Below are positions 55,670-64,000 of a stretch of DNA of 64,000 bases, piece after piece. The stretch is from assembly GCA_002427365.1 (NCBI GenBank), contig DIQT01000015.1, positions 76,600 through 140,599 of the forward strand, written 5' to 3'. This DNA is from Caryophanales bacterium UBA5455 (lineage in GTDB: Bacteria > Bacillota_I > Bacilli_A > RFN20 > CAG-826). The position numbers and the translations under genes are program-made. Every line of letters begins with the position of its first letter. Within the stretch, counting starts at the first letter, position 1. The notes under the pieces were generated by a model. The model was not told where the DNA came from. It did not search any database and saw nothing but the letters and a program-made list of their open reading frames with translations.

Positions 55670-57409
55670 TTACTCCTTTTCGTTTGTAGTGTTACTAATT
55701 TTAAGCTCTTCTAACTGAATCGCATCGACTTTTGTTGGTTCACCGCTCATTGGGGACATACCAGCAAGATTTTTCGGAAAAGCGATGACATCACGAATAT
55801 TATCGGTATCAGTTAAAATCATCGTTAAGCGGTCTAATCCATAGGCGATACCACCATGGGGCGGGGTGCCATATTTAAAGGCATCAATAAAGAAGCCAAA
55901 CTTTGCCCGAATATCTTCCTCTTCCATGCCCAACACTTCAAAAATTGCTTGTTGGACATTTTGGTCGTAGATTCTCACTGATCCACCGCCGACTTCTTGA
56001 CCATTAATAACTAAGTCATAAGCTTGAGCAATAACTGCATCAGGATTACTTCTTAATAATGGTAAGTCTTCGTCACGTGGTCTTGTAAAAGGGTGATGGG
56101 TGCTTGTTAAATTACCTTTTTCATCTCTTTCAAAAAGCGGAAAATCTTTAACCCATAAAAAGTCGAAAGTACCAGGTTTCCGTAAACCAAGTGCGTCAGC
56201 GTAATATAAACGAAGTGCGCCAAGCACACTGGTAACTTTATTATACCGATTATCGGCAGCAATTACGACAATATCATTGTTTTTTAATGATAATTTTTCA
56301 ATTAAGTGCTTAATTTCTTCTTCACTCATCGATTTAACTAGGGAACCACTAAGTTCGTTATCAAGATATTTAAGTACCGCCACACCACCTAAACCATGTT
56401 GTTTGGCGATTAAGGAGGCTTCATCCATTTTTTTCCGCGAGGTTGCTTCAGCGATATTATTTACGACAATTGCTTGGATATAAGCATTATTGTTATAATA
56501 ATCACCTAAATTACTACTAAATATCGACTTAATGTCCGTAATTAACATTTCAAAGCGGGTATCAGGCTTATCACTACCATATTTTGCGATGGCATCATTA
56601 AAGCTTAAGCGTTTTAGCGGTAGTTCTACTTCGTAGCCGATCGTATCTTTAAAAATTTTCGCAATGAGCCCTTCATTAATTTTCATAATTTCATCTTGAC
56701 TTAAAAAAGACATTTCAATATCAATTTGCGTAAAGTCGGGTTGGCGGTCCGCGCGTAAGTCTTCATCACGGAAGCAGCGGGCAATTTGATAATACCGTTC
56801 GAAGCCACCAATCATTAATAATTGTTTATAAATTTGGGGCGATTGAGGTAATGCGTAGTAGCTACCCGGATGATTACGGCTTGGAACAAGGAAGTCCCGC
56901 GCACCACCGGGGGTTGATTTAGTTAAAATTGGTGTTTCAACTTCGATAAATTCATGTTCATCTAAGTATTCATGCGCACTTTTAACAATTTGCGCCCGTG
57001 CTATAAAGCGTTTTTGCATAATCGGCCGGCGTAAGTCTAAGTAGCGATATTTTAACCGAACTTCTTCTAAAGCATCGGTTTCATCGGCAATAATTAATGG
57101 TGTTGTTGCCGATTTATTAATTAAAATAATTTCACTTGCTTCAACTTCAACTTCACCGGTTAATAAATTAGGATTTGGTTGATCTTTAATGCGGACAACC
57201 CCTTTTACGTGAATTACATATTCATTTCTAATTTCCGGGATACTAATTTCATCCGTTTTAACCATTACTTGGACAATACCGCTCCGATCACGAAGATCGA
57301 TAAAGATAAAGGAGCCGAGATTTCTTTTTTTCGCGACCCAACCAACTAATTCAACATTTTGTCCGGCATGTTCTTTTCTTAATTTGCCATTTTCGATTGT
57401 TCTATACAT
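55670..57409 (-). CDS. aspS: Aspartyl-tRNA synthetase
   Basis: Class II synthetase, 579 residues, bacterial type with an inserted GAD domain. N-terminal OB fold for the anticodon (VELVGWVAKKRNLGSFIFIDLRD in part). Motif 2 region FRDEDLRADRQPDFTQID, flipping-loop-like GGARDFLVPSR, motif 3 GIAYGLDRL. I chose ATG 57409 (7 bp after AAAAGGA) over ATG 57415. Directly downstream of hisS, as in B. subtilis. Confidence 0.96.
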   Translation of the reverse strand: MYRTIENGKLRKEHAGQNVELVGWVAKKRNLGSFIFIDLRDRSGIVQVMVKTDEISIPEIRNEYVIHVKGVVRIKDQPNPNLLTGEVEVEASEIILINKSATTPLIIADETDALEEVRLKYRYLDLRRPIMQKRFIARAQIVKSAHEYLDEHEFIEVETPILTKSTPGGARDFLVPSRNHPGSYYALPQSPQIYKQLLMIGGFERYYQIARCFRDEDLRADRQPDFTQIDIEMSFLSQDEIMKINEGLIAKIFKDTIGYEVELPLKRLSFNDAIAKYGSDKPDTRFEMLITDIKSIFSSNLGDYYNNNAYIQAIVVNNIAEATSRKKMDEASLIAKQHGLGGVAVLKYLDNELSGSLVKSMSEEEIKHLIEKLSLKNNDIVVIAADNRYNKVTSVLGALRLYYADALGLRKPGTFDFLWVKDFPLFERDEKGNLTSTHHPFTRPRDEDLPLLRSNPDAVIAQAYDLVINGQEVGGGSVRIYDQNVQQAIFEVLGMEEEDIRAKFGFFIDAFKYGTPPHGGIAYGLDRLTMILTDTDNIRDVIAFPKNLAGMSPMSGEPTKVDAIQLEELKISNTTNEKE

Positions 57410-57421
57410 ATTCATTTCCTT

Positions 57422-58726
57422 TTATTCATGATCATGATGACCGTGTTCTTCACTATTATATAATCCATCAATATAATCAATAACGTCACCATAGGCGACA
57501 CTTACTTGTTCTTGGCTTATGAGGTCTTTAATATTAACGACTTGGTTAGCGACTTCATCATCACCAATAATAATTGCGTACCGTGCGTTAGCCCGTTCCG
57601 CTCGTTTAAATAGTTGTTTGAAACTATGTTTAGCGAAGTTAATATCGCCTTGATAGCCATAACCGCGTAACGCGGTTAGTAATGAGAAAGCATCGTCGAA
57701 TGAGTTTTCCCCCACGCTCATGACGTAAAAATCAAGGCTAGAAGCGATGTTTTCTAAGATTTCATCATCGTTTAAGACACTATAAAGCCGTTCAATTCCA
57801 ACCGCGAAGCCAACACCTGGAAGGCTTGGGCCACCGACTTCTTCTAGTAAGTGTTCGTAATGCCCACCTGCACCGATTGCACCATAATCTTTTCCTTTAC
57901 TAGAAACATAATGGAATTCAAAGACGGTGTGTGAGTAATAATCTAAGCCGCGAACGAGTTTATCATCGATTTCGTAGCTTACACCATACCCTTCTAAAAT
58001 ATTAAGTAGTTGGTCAAATTCGCTTTTGGCGGATGGTGATAAGAATTCACTTAAACTTGGTGCTTCTTTAATAATTTCTTGGTCAGAAGGAACTTTACAA
58101 TCAAGAATCCGTAAGGGGTTCTTCTCATAGCGATTTTGGCAATCACTACACATTTCGTGAAAATGCGGTTTAAAGTATTCTTTTAACGCTTTTGTATATT
58201 CAAGGCGCGAAGTTTCATCGCCAAGTGTATTAATTTTTAAGGAAACATTTTGAAGTCCTAAGACGTTTAAAGCGGTAATTCCTAGTAAAATAACTTCAAC
58301 ATCATTGAAAATTGAGGAAACACCAACGCTTTCAACACCAAATTGGTGAAATTCGCGATATCTTCCAAGTTGAGGCCGTTCGTAGCGGAAACATTTCCCT
58401 GAATAATAATATTTAAGCGGTAAATCTTCGGTTGCATATAGCTTTTCGCTTACGATGGCGCGCATAACACCAGCGGTACCTTCGGGCCGTAAAGTCATCG
58501 AACGATTACCTTTATCGATAAATGTGTACATTTCTTTTGTAACGATATCGCTTGTTTCGCCCACACCACGTTCAAAGAGTTCAGTTGCCTCAAATGTTGG
58601 TGTTCGCATCGGAACAAAGCCATAAATTTGCGCAATCGCGGCGAATGTTTGTTCGATATGATCAAAACTTAACGCTTTTGCGCCATAAATATCTTGCGTT
58701 CCTTTTGGGGTTGTAAATTTTGCCAT
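57422..58726 (-). CDS. hisS: Histidyl-tRNA synthetase
   Basis: Class II synthetase, 434 residues. Motif 1 region, RPEGTAGVMRA, motif 2 GRYREFHQFGVE, HisA motif LVRGLDYYSHTVFEF and GFAVGIERL. The C-terminal anticodon domain is followed by a short tail EEHGHHDHE, rich in His. ATG at 58726 follows AAAGGAGG. Expression is controlled by the T-box leader just upstream, read with a His (CAC) specifier. Confidence 0.96.
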   Translation of the reverse strand: MAKFTTPKGTQDIYGAKALSFDHIEQTFAAIAQIYGFVPMRTPTFEATELFERGVGETSDIVTKEMYTFIDKGNRSMTLRPEGTAGVMRAIVSEKLYATEDLPLKYYYSGKCFRYERPQLGRYREFHQFGVESVGVSSIFNDVEVILLGITALNVLGLQNVSLKINTLGDETSRLEYTKALKEYFKPHFHEMCSDCQNRYEKNPLRILDCKVPSDQEIIKEAPSLSEFLSPSAKSEFDQLLNILEGYGVSYEIDDKLVRGLDYYSHTVFEFHYVSSKGKDYGAIGAGGHYEHLLEEVGGPSLPGVGFAVGIERLYSVLNDDEILENIASSLDFYVMSVGENSFDDAFSLLTALRGYGYQGDINFAKHSFKQLFKRAERANARYAIIIGDDEVANQVVNIKDLISQEQVSVAYGDVIDYIDGLYNSEEHGHHDHE

Positions 58727-58738
58727 ATTTCCTCCTTT

Positions 58739-58954
58739 TAAAGTAAAAAAAGTGATACAAAGGACGACATTAGCCGCGGTACCACCTTAATTCGTAATTG
58801 TTTATTACGCACTTATGAACCTTAACGCGGTTAACGGAATTCTTATGAATTAAATTCTCGTCTCCATAGTGTCCGAGCGTCACTTCATCTTATTTCGTTC
58901 CACCAGCCCGAAATTCTCTAGATAGATTCAGTGATATCGTCTATATCATCGACT
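58739..58954 (-). promoter_or_regulatory. T-box riboswitch (tRNA-His) of the hisS-aspS-tkt operon
   Basis: The minus strand carries the T-box TGGTACCGCGG (58784-58774). Upstream stem I has GGCTGGTGGAA between ATTTCG and CGAAAT, and GGACACTATGG with CAC (58871-58869) as the likely specifier, which is a His codon. The terminator is AAGGTGGTAC (58788-58779) pairing with GTATCACTTT (58758-58749) and followed by T, so the T-box bases themselves form its 5' arm. Uncharged tRNA-His should favour the antiterminator. Confidence 0.9.
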
Positions 58955-58960
58955 CGATAT

Positions 58961-58989
58961 ATTGTAGTCTTTATTGACATTAAAATCAA
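58961..58989 (-). promoter_or_regulatory. Promoter of the T-box operon
   Basis: Minus strand -35 TTGATT (58989-58984), 17-bp spacer, -10 TACAAT (58966-58961). The leader would be about 220 nt. Together with the T-box it explains most of the gap between hisS and rel. Confidence 0.65.
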
Positions 58990-59035
58990 TTAAGAGGCCT
59001 ATTTCCATCGGAATAAATTTAGTAAAACTAGCAAT

Positions 59036-59063
59036 ACAACTAAATATATAATAAATAACTACT
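59036..59063 (-). repeat. 3'-end AT-rich repeat, copy 5 (after rel)
   Basis: 25 of 28 positions match the copy near dif (42371-42398). It lies 11 bp beyond the rel stop. No hairpin terminator is seen for rel, so this may be part of its 3' end. Confidence 0.65.
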
Positions 59064-59073
59064 ATAAAACTAC

Positions 59074-61350
59074 TTAATGGATTAAACGCGTTATTTTTTC
59101 GACCGCGGGGACATTATTAATGATATTAAAAATGGTTGTGAGGTGTTGCTTGTCTTTCACAAGAATTGTCGCTTTAATCGTTGTCTTCCCTTCTATTGGC
59201 ATTAAGTGCGCACTAATTTTATTAATTCCAACTTTATTTGAAGTTAGTAAGGTCATAACATCCACTAATAAATTATTCCGGTCATCCGCTAAAATTGCGA
59301 TATCAACAGGATAATCTTGAACGGGTAAGTCGCTATTCCACGCGACTTCAATACAGCGCATTGGTTGATCTAAAAGGTTTGGACATTCTTTCCGGTGAAC
59401 GGTAACACCTTTTCCTTTTGTGACATAACCGATGATTTCATCGCCAGGAACTGGTGTACAGCATCTTCCAAGCGTAATCGCAACTTGGCCGGCCCCTTTA
59501 ACCATAACGGGGTTGGAGCTAATTTTGCTCTTTTTGAGCATTTTCGAGATATCAACTGGTTTTTCAATATTTAAAAAGTCAATAACTGCGCTTGGCGCGG
59601 GATTTCGATTAAAAACAGCGATATAAAAGTCTTCTAAAGATGTAACATTATACTTTTCAAACACTTTTTTGTTATCAACTAATTGCACCATCTTCTCTTC
59701 AGTAATATTTCGGTCTTTAAACGCATCGGCGAGTGATTGTTTACCTTTAGCAATCCGGTCTTCCCGCATTAATTCGCTATTAACTTTAAACCAGTATTTC
59801 CGAATATGATTTTTTGCGGACCGGGTAAAGGCAATATTAACCCAGTCTTCATTAGGACCTTTTGATTTATTTGATGTTCGAATTTCGACAATATCACCTG
59901 TTTTTAAAACCGTTCCTAACGGCACAAGAATGTTATTAACACTCGCACCGACCATCGAATCACCAACACCAGTGTGGATTTTATATGCAAAGTCAATCGG
60001 AGTTGAACCATTTGGAAGTTCAACAACCTTTCCTTTTGGGGTAAAAACATAAACGTTCGCATCAAAAATTTCTTCTTGAAGCGTATCCATGTATTCTTTC
60101 GCGTCTGATGACATATCTTTGGAAACACCAATAAAATCACGGAACCAATGGAGCTTTTCTTCAATTTCCTTTTGTTCGCGGCGCGGATCGTAGTTTGTTC
60201 CTTCTTCATACCGCCAGTGAGCAGCAACCCCACCTTCAGCGATTTTATCCATTTCTTCCGTTCTTATTTGAATTTCATATGTTTGGCCATCACCAGCGAT
60301 AATTGTCGTATGTAAGCTTTGATACATATTGGGCTTCGGCATCGCAATATAGTCTTTAAATCGGCCTGGCATCGGTTTATATGTCGCATGAATTAAACCA
60401 AGGACTTCATAACAATTAAGTTCACTTTTCGTAATTACCCGTAACGCCATAATATCGTAGATTTCATCGAATGTATGGCCACTATCCGTCATCTTCTTAT
60501 AAATTGAATAAATTGATTTAACACGACTTTCAAGCACAAACGGAATTTTATTAGCGTAAAGAATATCGGCAATCCGTTTCTTTAATTCTAATAAAGAACG
60601 TTGGCGATTTCTCGTCCGTGCTTCAACTTTTTCAACAATTTCAGTATAAATTTTTGGTTCGGTATATTTTAAACAAATATCTTCCATTTCGGCTTTAACT
60701 GTATTCATCCCAAGGCGATGGGCGATGGGAACATAAACTTGTAAGGTTTCTTTTGCCATTCGTTGTTGGCGGTGGGGTTCGAGATACCCAAGTGTCCGCA
60801 AATTATGGAGGCGATCAGAAAGTTTAATAATAATAACGCGAATATCCTTCGCCATGCCTAAAAAGATTTTCCGATAATCTTCATATAAAAACTCGCCGCT
60901 ACCTTCCGTCCGTTTGGATAGTTTCATCGCTTGAATCTTTGTTAATGCTTCCACTAACATTGCAACATCGTGGCCAAATATTTTTTTTATTTCGTTAATA
61001 CCAATTTCCGTATCTTCAACAACATCATGGAGTAATCCGGCGATAATTGTCGATGGACCAGCTTGAAGTTGGGAAAGAATATAAGAAACTTCAATTAAGT
61101 GATGGATATATGGTTCGCCAGATTTTCGAAATTGCCCGTCGTGAGCTTTATTAGCAAATTCATATGCTTCACGAATTTTTTTCCGATCTTTTTCATCCTT
61201 AATATAGCCATAAAAAAGTTGCTCCACTTCTTCAAAGGTGTGGAGGATGATTTTATCTGGCTGAGGAGTATATTCAGCAAGAATTTCATTACTTGAAATG
61301 TCGGTTTCAAGAGCCGCTGCACTTTTTGGCAGTTTTGGATCCATACTCAT
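59074..61350 (-). CDS. rel: Bifunctional (p)ppGpp synthetase/hydrolase Rel
   Basis: 758 residues. HD hydrolase domain (HDGQ at residue 70, His84, LLHDVVEDT with His108-Asp109), synthetase domain (RFKDYIAMPKPNMYQSLHTT in part), TGS (VFTPKGKVVELPNGSTPIDFAY in part), zinc-finger-like CCTPVPGD and ACT domain. Both active sites look complete. It controls the stringent response. ATG at 61350 lies only 12 bp after an extended -10 and has no ribosome binding site; ATG 61344 is an alternative. Confidence 0.96.
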   Translation of the reverse strand: MSMDPKLPKSAAALETDISSNEILAEYTPQPDKIILHTFEEVEQLFYGYIKDEKDRKKIREAYEFANKAHDGQFRKSGEPYIHHLIEVSYILSQLQAGPSTIIAGLLHDVVEDTEIGINEIKKIFGHDVAMLVEALTKIQAMKLSKRTEGSGEFLYEDYRKIFLGMAKDIRVIIIKLSDRLHNLRTLGYLEPHRQQRMAKETLQVYVPIAHRLGMNTVKAEMEDICLKYTEPKIYTEIVEKVEARTRNRQRSLLELKKRIADILYANKIPFVLESRVKSIYSIYKKMTDSGHTFDEIYDIMALRVITKSELNCYEVLGLIHATYKPMPGRFKDYIAMPKPNMYQSLHTTIIAGDGQTYEIQIRTEEMDKIAEGGVAAHWRYEEGTNYDPRREQKEIEEKLHWFRDFIGVSKDMSSDAKEYMDTLQEEIFDANVYVFTPKGKVVELPNGSTPIDFAYKIHTGVGDSMVGASVNNILVPLGTVLKTGDIVEIRTSNKSKGPNEDWVNIAFTRSAKNHIRKYWFKVNSELMREDRIAKGKQSLADAFKDRNITEEKMVQLVDNKKVFEKYNVTSLEDFYIAVFNRNPAPSAVIDFLNIEKPVDISKMLKKSKISSNPVMVKGAGQVAITLGRCCTPVPGDEIIGYVTKGKGVTVHRKECPNLLDQPMRCIEVAWNSDLPVQDYPVDIAILADDRNNLLVDVMTLLTSNKVGINKISAHLMPIEGKTTIKATILVKDKQHLTTIFNIINNVPAVEKITRLIH

Positions 61351-61362
61351 AAATACACTAAA

Positions 61363-61371
61363 ATTATAGCA
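61363..61371 (-). promoter_or_regulatory. rel promoter, extended -10, very short leader
   Basis: Minus strand TGC followed by TATAAT (61368-61363). The expected start near 61356 leaves about 6 nt before ATG 61350. Confidence 0.65.
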
Positions 61372-61463
61372 TTATAAAATGTTAAATTGTAATAAATCGG
61401 CTTTGGAGCACTTCGTTTTAAGAAAAAGAATCTCCTAGTGTGCAAGAATATATTTAGTCGTTT

Positions 61464-61496
61464 AAAAAAAGACCTAGGAATTTCTTCCTAAGTCTT
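61464..61496 (-). terminator. Terminator of the lipoprotein gene
   Basis: Minus strand AAGACTTAGGAA, GAAA loop, TTCCTAGGTCTT (12 bp, one T-G pair), then seven T. Confidence 0.92.
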
Positions 61497-61539
61497 GAAT
61501 CTCTATTTAATAGAGTAAGGATTACTTGATTAGTAAAAC

Positions 61540-63141
61540 TTATTGGAACATAACGTGGCTAACAATAATTGCTGTGTTTTTGTCTGTTGTATGTTCGTTA
61601 GCGAAAATAATGCGGAAATAGTGATCAACTAATGGGGCATCTAATTCAAATACTAAATCAGAAATGCTTGTTGCTTGATAACCGACTTCGATTGGAGCTG
61701 TGAATGCAGCATCAACAGAAGCTTGCACATAGACACCATGAGTTGTTACTCCAGATGTCCAAATATCGATAACGCCAACAGTAATCTTGGAAACGGAACC
61801 AACGACTGGAGCTTTTGAAATAAAGTATTCAGCTTGAACTTTAGCCGCTAATTCGGCATCAAATGGTAAACCACTTGTGATAACAGTGTCAATTGTAGCA
61901 TTGGTTGATTTCCCACCAACTCTAATACCAGGTTTCGCCCAATTATTTGGGTTAATTCCGCGCATTTTCCAATCTAAGGATGTACCAGCAGCGTTACCAA
62001 CTTTAACATTATATTCTGTCGCGTAACTGTAGTTAGAGCCAGTTTGGTCAGATTCTAAGAAATATTTAGCATCTGATAAGTCAGCGTTGTAAACAAAGCT
62101 TGCAGCTTCTTCAACTGTCACAGTTAATTCACCTTTGATTTCGCCAACAGCGGCAGTAATCTTAGCAGTACCAGCAGCAACAGCGGTAACTTTACCAGCT
62201 GCATCAACAGTTGCGACTTCTGGATCGCTAGAAGCATAAACTAAACCTTCAATCGGTGCACCGTTAGGTGTAACGACTAATGTAGCAGCGGCATCATATT
62301 CATCTTCAACTGTGATTTCTTTGGCGGCTGGGTTAAAGCCTAAAGCTGATAATGTAACAGCTTCACCTTTAGTAATTTCAACAGTTTCAGCCCGTAATGG
62401 ATTTAATTGATAATTTTTATACATGCCAACTGCACCAGTAAATTTAATGGTGTCATTAATTGTAACTGAATCAAATTTTGCTTTTAAAGCTTCTTGGATT
62501 TCTGTATCAATATAGCCGGACATGTAGATTTGGAATTGTTTTTCACCTAATTTAACATCAATTGGGCTATTTGTGCCAACAGTAATTTTACCACTGACGA
62601 ATTTTAAACCATCGACAACGACTTGAGCGCCATCTTTGCCTTCTAAAGCTTCATTACTCCATTCGGTAATTACCATAGGAGTAATAACAGGTGCATCACC
62701 TTCTAATTTTGTGATTGTGCTATTGCTTAATTGATATAAACCATTAAAAATTTGGGTTTTACCAGTAGCGGAAACGTAATCACCAATTGCTAGGTCAGTG
62801 ACATCTTCAACAAATGATAGAGTAAGTGCGTAATTTCCTTCTTGGACAATTACGCCAAACTTGCCGGAAGCCATGCCGTAAATTTCAGTAACGGTACCTT
62901 TAATAGTAACATTAGTATCGGCTTCTTTAGCAGCGATCCGAGCTTCTTCGATTGTAACGTAATCAGTGTCTGGAATGCTTTCTTTTTCCGAAGATGGATC
63001 TGATAACGGTTCTTCTGAACTTGGAAGTTCGATTCCGCCTTCTGACGACGATGGTGGGGCGCTCGTATCTTCGCTAGGTTTGTTTACGCATCCAGCTAAT
63101 AGAAGCGCGAAAATTGGTAATAGAATTAATTTCTTTTTCAT
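61540..63141 (-). CDS. Surface lipoprotein with OB-fold-like and BIG2 domains
   Basis: 533 residues. Lipoprotein signal peptide MKKKLILLPIFALLLAGC with the lipid-bearing Cys18. A low-complexity Ser/Glu/Pro linker (about 20-60) follows, then an OB-fold-like segment (VTIKGTVTEIYGMASGKFGV in part, residues about 75-160), a second OB-like segment (about 170-275), a bacterial Ig-like BIG2 domain (PEVATVDAAGKVTAVAAGTAKIT in part, about 290-365) and a C-terminal beta-rich domain. Exported and membrane-anchored; ligand unknown. ATG at 63141 follows AAAGGAGG. Ala/Thr/Val-rich composition differs from neighbours. It sits between recJ and rel, where B. subtilis has apt. Confidence 0.82.
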   Translation of the reverse strand: MKKKLILLPIFALLLAGCVNKPSEDTSAPPSSSEGGIELPSSEEPLSDPSSEKESIPDTDYVTIEEARIAAKEADTNVTIKGTVTEIYGMASGKFGVIVQEGNYALTLSFVEDVTDLAIGDYVSATGKTQIFNGLYQLSNSTITKLEGDAPVITPMVITEWSNEALEGKDGAQVVVDGLKFVSGKITVGTNSPIDVKLGEKQFQIYMSGYIDTEIQEALKAKFDSVTINDTIKFTGAVGMYKNYQLNPLRAETVEITKGEAVTLSALGFNPAAKEITVEDEYDAAATLVVTPNGAPIEGLVYASSDPEVATVDAAGKVTAVAAGTAKITAAVGEIKGELTVTVEEAASFVYNADLSDAKYFLESDQTGSNYSYATEYNVKVGNAAGTSLDWKMRGINPNNWAKPGIRVGGKSTNATIDTVITSGLPFDAELAAKVQAEYFISKAPVVGSVSKITVGVIDIWTSGVTTHGVYVQASVDAAFTAPIEVGYQATSISDLVFELDAPLVDHYFRIIFANEHTTDKNTAIIVSHVMFQ

Positions 63142-63175
63142 ATTATTGAATTCCTCCTTTTTCTTTACCAAAATA

Positions 63176-63184
63176 ATTATAGCA
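63176..63184 (-). promoter_or_regulatory. Lipoprotein gene promoter, extended -10
   Basis: Minus strand TGC followed by TATAAT (63181-63176), about 35 nt before ATG 63141. No -35 seen. Confidence 0.7.
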
Positions 63185-63290
63185 TAATGCATTTTGCTCT
63201 GCTTACCTTATTTACTTAATAAGCTTACTTAATTTAATTAGTAATCAAAGCAATTACATTTAAAACTCAAAATAAAATAGACAACAACTA

Positions 63291-64000
63291 CTAATCACGA
63301 TTTAAATAACTTTTTATTGAATATTGGAGTGTTGCCACCTCCTTAAATATATTTACTTCTAATTCACCAATTAAATCGACATACGGTGAAGAGAGAAATA
63401 GTTCGTAATCAAGATTCCAGCCAATAATTTTAAAATCCTTCGTAATGGATGTAATAATATGTGTTTTTGCTTTACCCCAACTAAAGATACTTGTTGGTAG
63501 ACGTTCCAATTTAAACTGGGGGGCAGGGAAACCAACACCGAATGGTTTTAGCTTCGCAAGAAAGTTATAATTTTCAAAATTAAATTCATTTATATCTTTA
63601 ATTATTATAGCATTTTCTTCTTCAATGTCAAAAAGATACATAAGCGCTAGCGCATTAAATTTTTCTTTAAATAGGGGGAAATTTTCTTTTAAAAGGGAAC
63701 AGCCACCCGCAGCCCCATGACCACCATAAGAAATAAATAATTCACTCATTGATTGAAATGCTTTGGCGATTGAAAAACCACTTCGGGAACGAGCACTTCC
63801 CTTTAAAACATCAGGGTTTTTCGTATCTTCTTTAAAAACAACGGTTGGTTTATCATATGTATTTAAATAGCGTGCCGCCAGTAACCCAATCAAACCTTCT
63901 TTTTCATTCGTAAAAACAATTAATGCTGGGTCATTTAGATTTACTTCTTCTTTGTTTTCAAACGCGGCATTCATACTTGATTTACGGTCTTCATTTATCT
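63291..64000 (-). CDS. recJ: Single-stranded-DNA exonuclease RecJ, C-terminal part
   Basis: 5'-3' exonuclease for recombination and mismatch repair. The frame is open to the window edge (INEDRKSS lies before the first in-frame Met), so the N-terminal DHH domain is outside. The visible part has the DHHA1 motif SYGGHGAAGGCSL and the RecJ OB domain (LKPFGVGFPAPQF, and the following beta strands). recJ close to rel is the usual order. The C-terminus looks complete (TAG near 63291). Confidence 0.88.
   Translation of the reverse strand, partial: INEDRKSSMNAAFENKEEVNLNDPALIVFTNEKEGLIGLLAARYLNTYDKPTVVFKEDTKNPDVLKGSARSRSGFSIAKAFQSMSELFISYGGHGAAGGCSLLKENFPLFKEKFNALALMYLFDIEEENAIIIKDINEFNFENYNFLAKLKPFGVGFPAPQFKLERLPTSIFSWGKAKTHIITSITKDFKIIGWNLDYELFLSSPYVDLIGELEVNIFKEVATLQYSIKSYLNRD

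Overview
The window looks like chromosomal backbone DNA from an AT-rich, low-GC Gram-positive (Bacillota) or Mollicutes/Erysipelotrichia-like bacterium. The gene order follows the yqe-yqf, nusB-recN and rel-hisS-aspS neighbourhoods of Bacillus subtilis, but it is compacted. Trp is coded by TGG and every gene reads through with the standard bacterial code. TGA is almost unused as a stop: only trmK and yqeG end in TGA, each inside an overlap with the next start. No rRNA or tRNA gene is present, so finer placement is inference. I saw no transposase, prophage or CRISPR array.

Layout. 1-6.35 kb: the end of a DinG/XPD-type helicase, lepA, a degenerate Fic-domain gene, a small membrane protein and hemW. 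6.4-13.0 kb: the HrcA-controlled heat-shock operon hrcA-grpE-dnaK-dnaJ with two CIRCE operators, a TM2-type membrane protein and mtaB. 13.1-16.2 kb: rpmF (extended), a zinc-ribbon membrane protein, deoC, rpsU, and a C39-peptidase/ABC-exporter-like membrane protein without an ATPase domain. 16.2-26.4 kb: ybeY-cdd-era-recO, glyQS, then a macromolecular synthesis operon, dnaG-rpoD-rpoD-trmK-nif3, with two tandem primary-type sigma factors. 26.4-32.5 kb: ispH, a DEAD-box helicase, nfo, ispG, rpmG, an MBL hydrolase, efp and a YneF-like protein. 32.8-42.1 kb: plsY divergent from parE-parC, then the ribosome-assembly/NAD group yqeG-yqeH-yhbY-nadD/yqeK-rsfS.

At 42.13-42.42 kb transcription polarity flips. 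Almost all genes to the left are on + and all genes to the right are on -. This gap holds a 28-bp site matching the B. subtilis dif sequence as I recall it at 25 of 28 positions. Next to it is an inverted pair of DnaA-box sequences. I infer that this is the replication terminus / chromosome-dimer resolution locus. The recombinase gene xerD lies about 2.5 kb away.

Right of dif, all on -: a PemK/MazF-like protein; dinB-xerD-deoB; a long operon asp23-(membrane protein)-nusB-xseA-xseB-dxs-recN; a T-box-controlled hisS-aspS-tkt operon; rel; a large surface lipoprotein; and the C-terminal part of recJ.

Promoters are mostly of the extended -10 type (TGnTATAAT), and two of them sit so close to the start codon that the mRNA should be leaderless. 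An AT-rich 28-bp element recurs directly after five stop codons in the same relative orientation. The most notable items are the dif locus, the duplicated rpoD, the ATPase-less C39/TMD protein, the pseudo-Fic protein, the 3'-end repeat family and the structured plsY 3' region.
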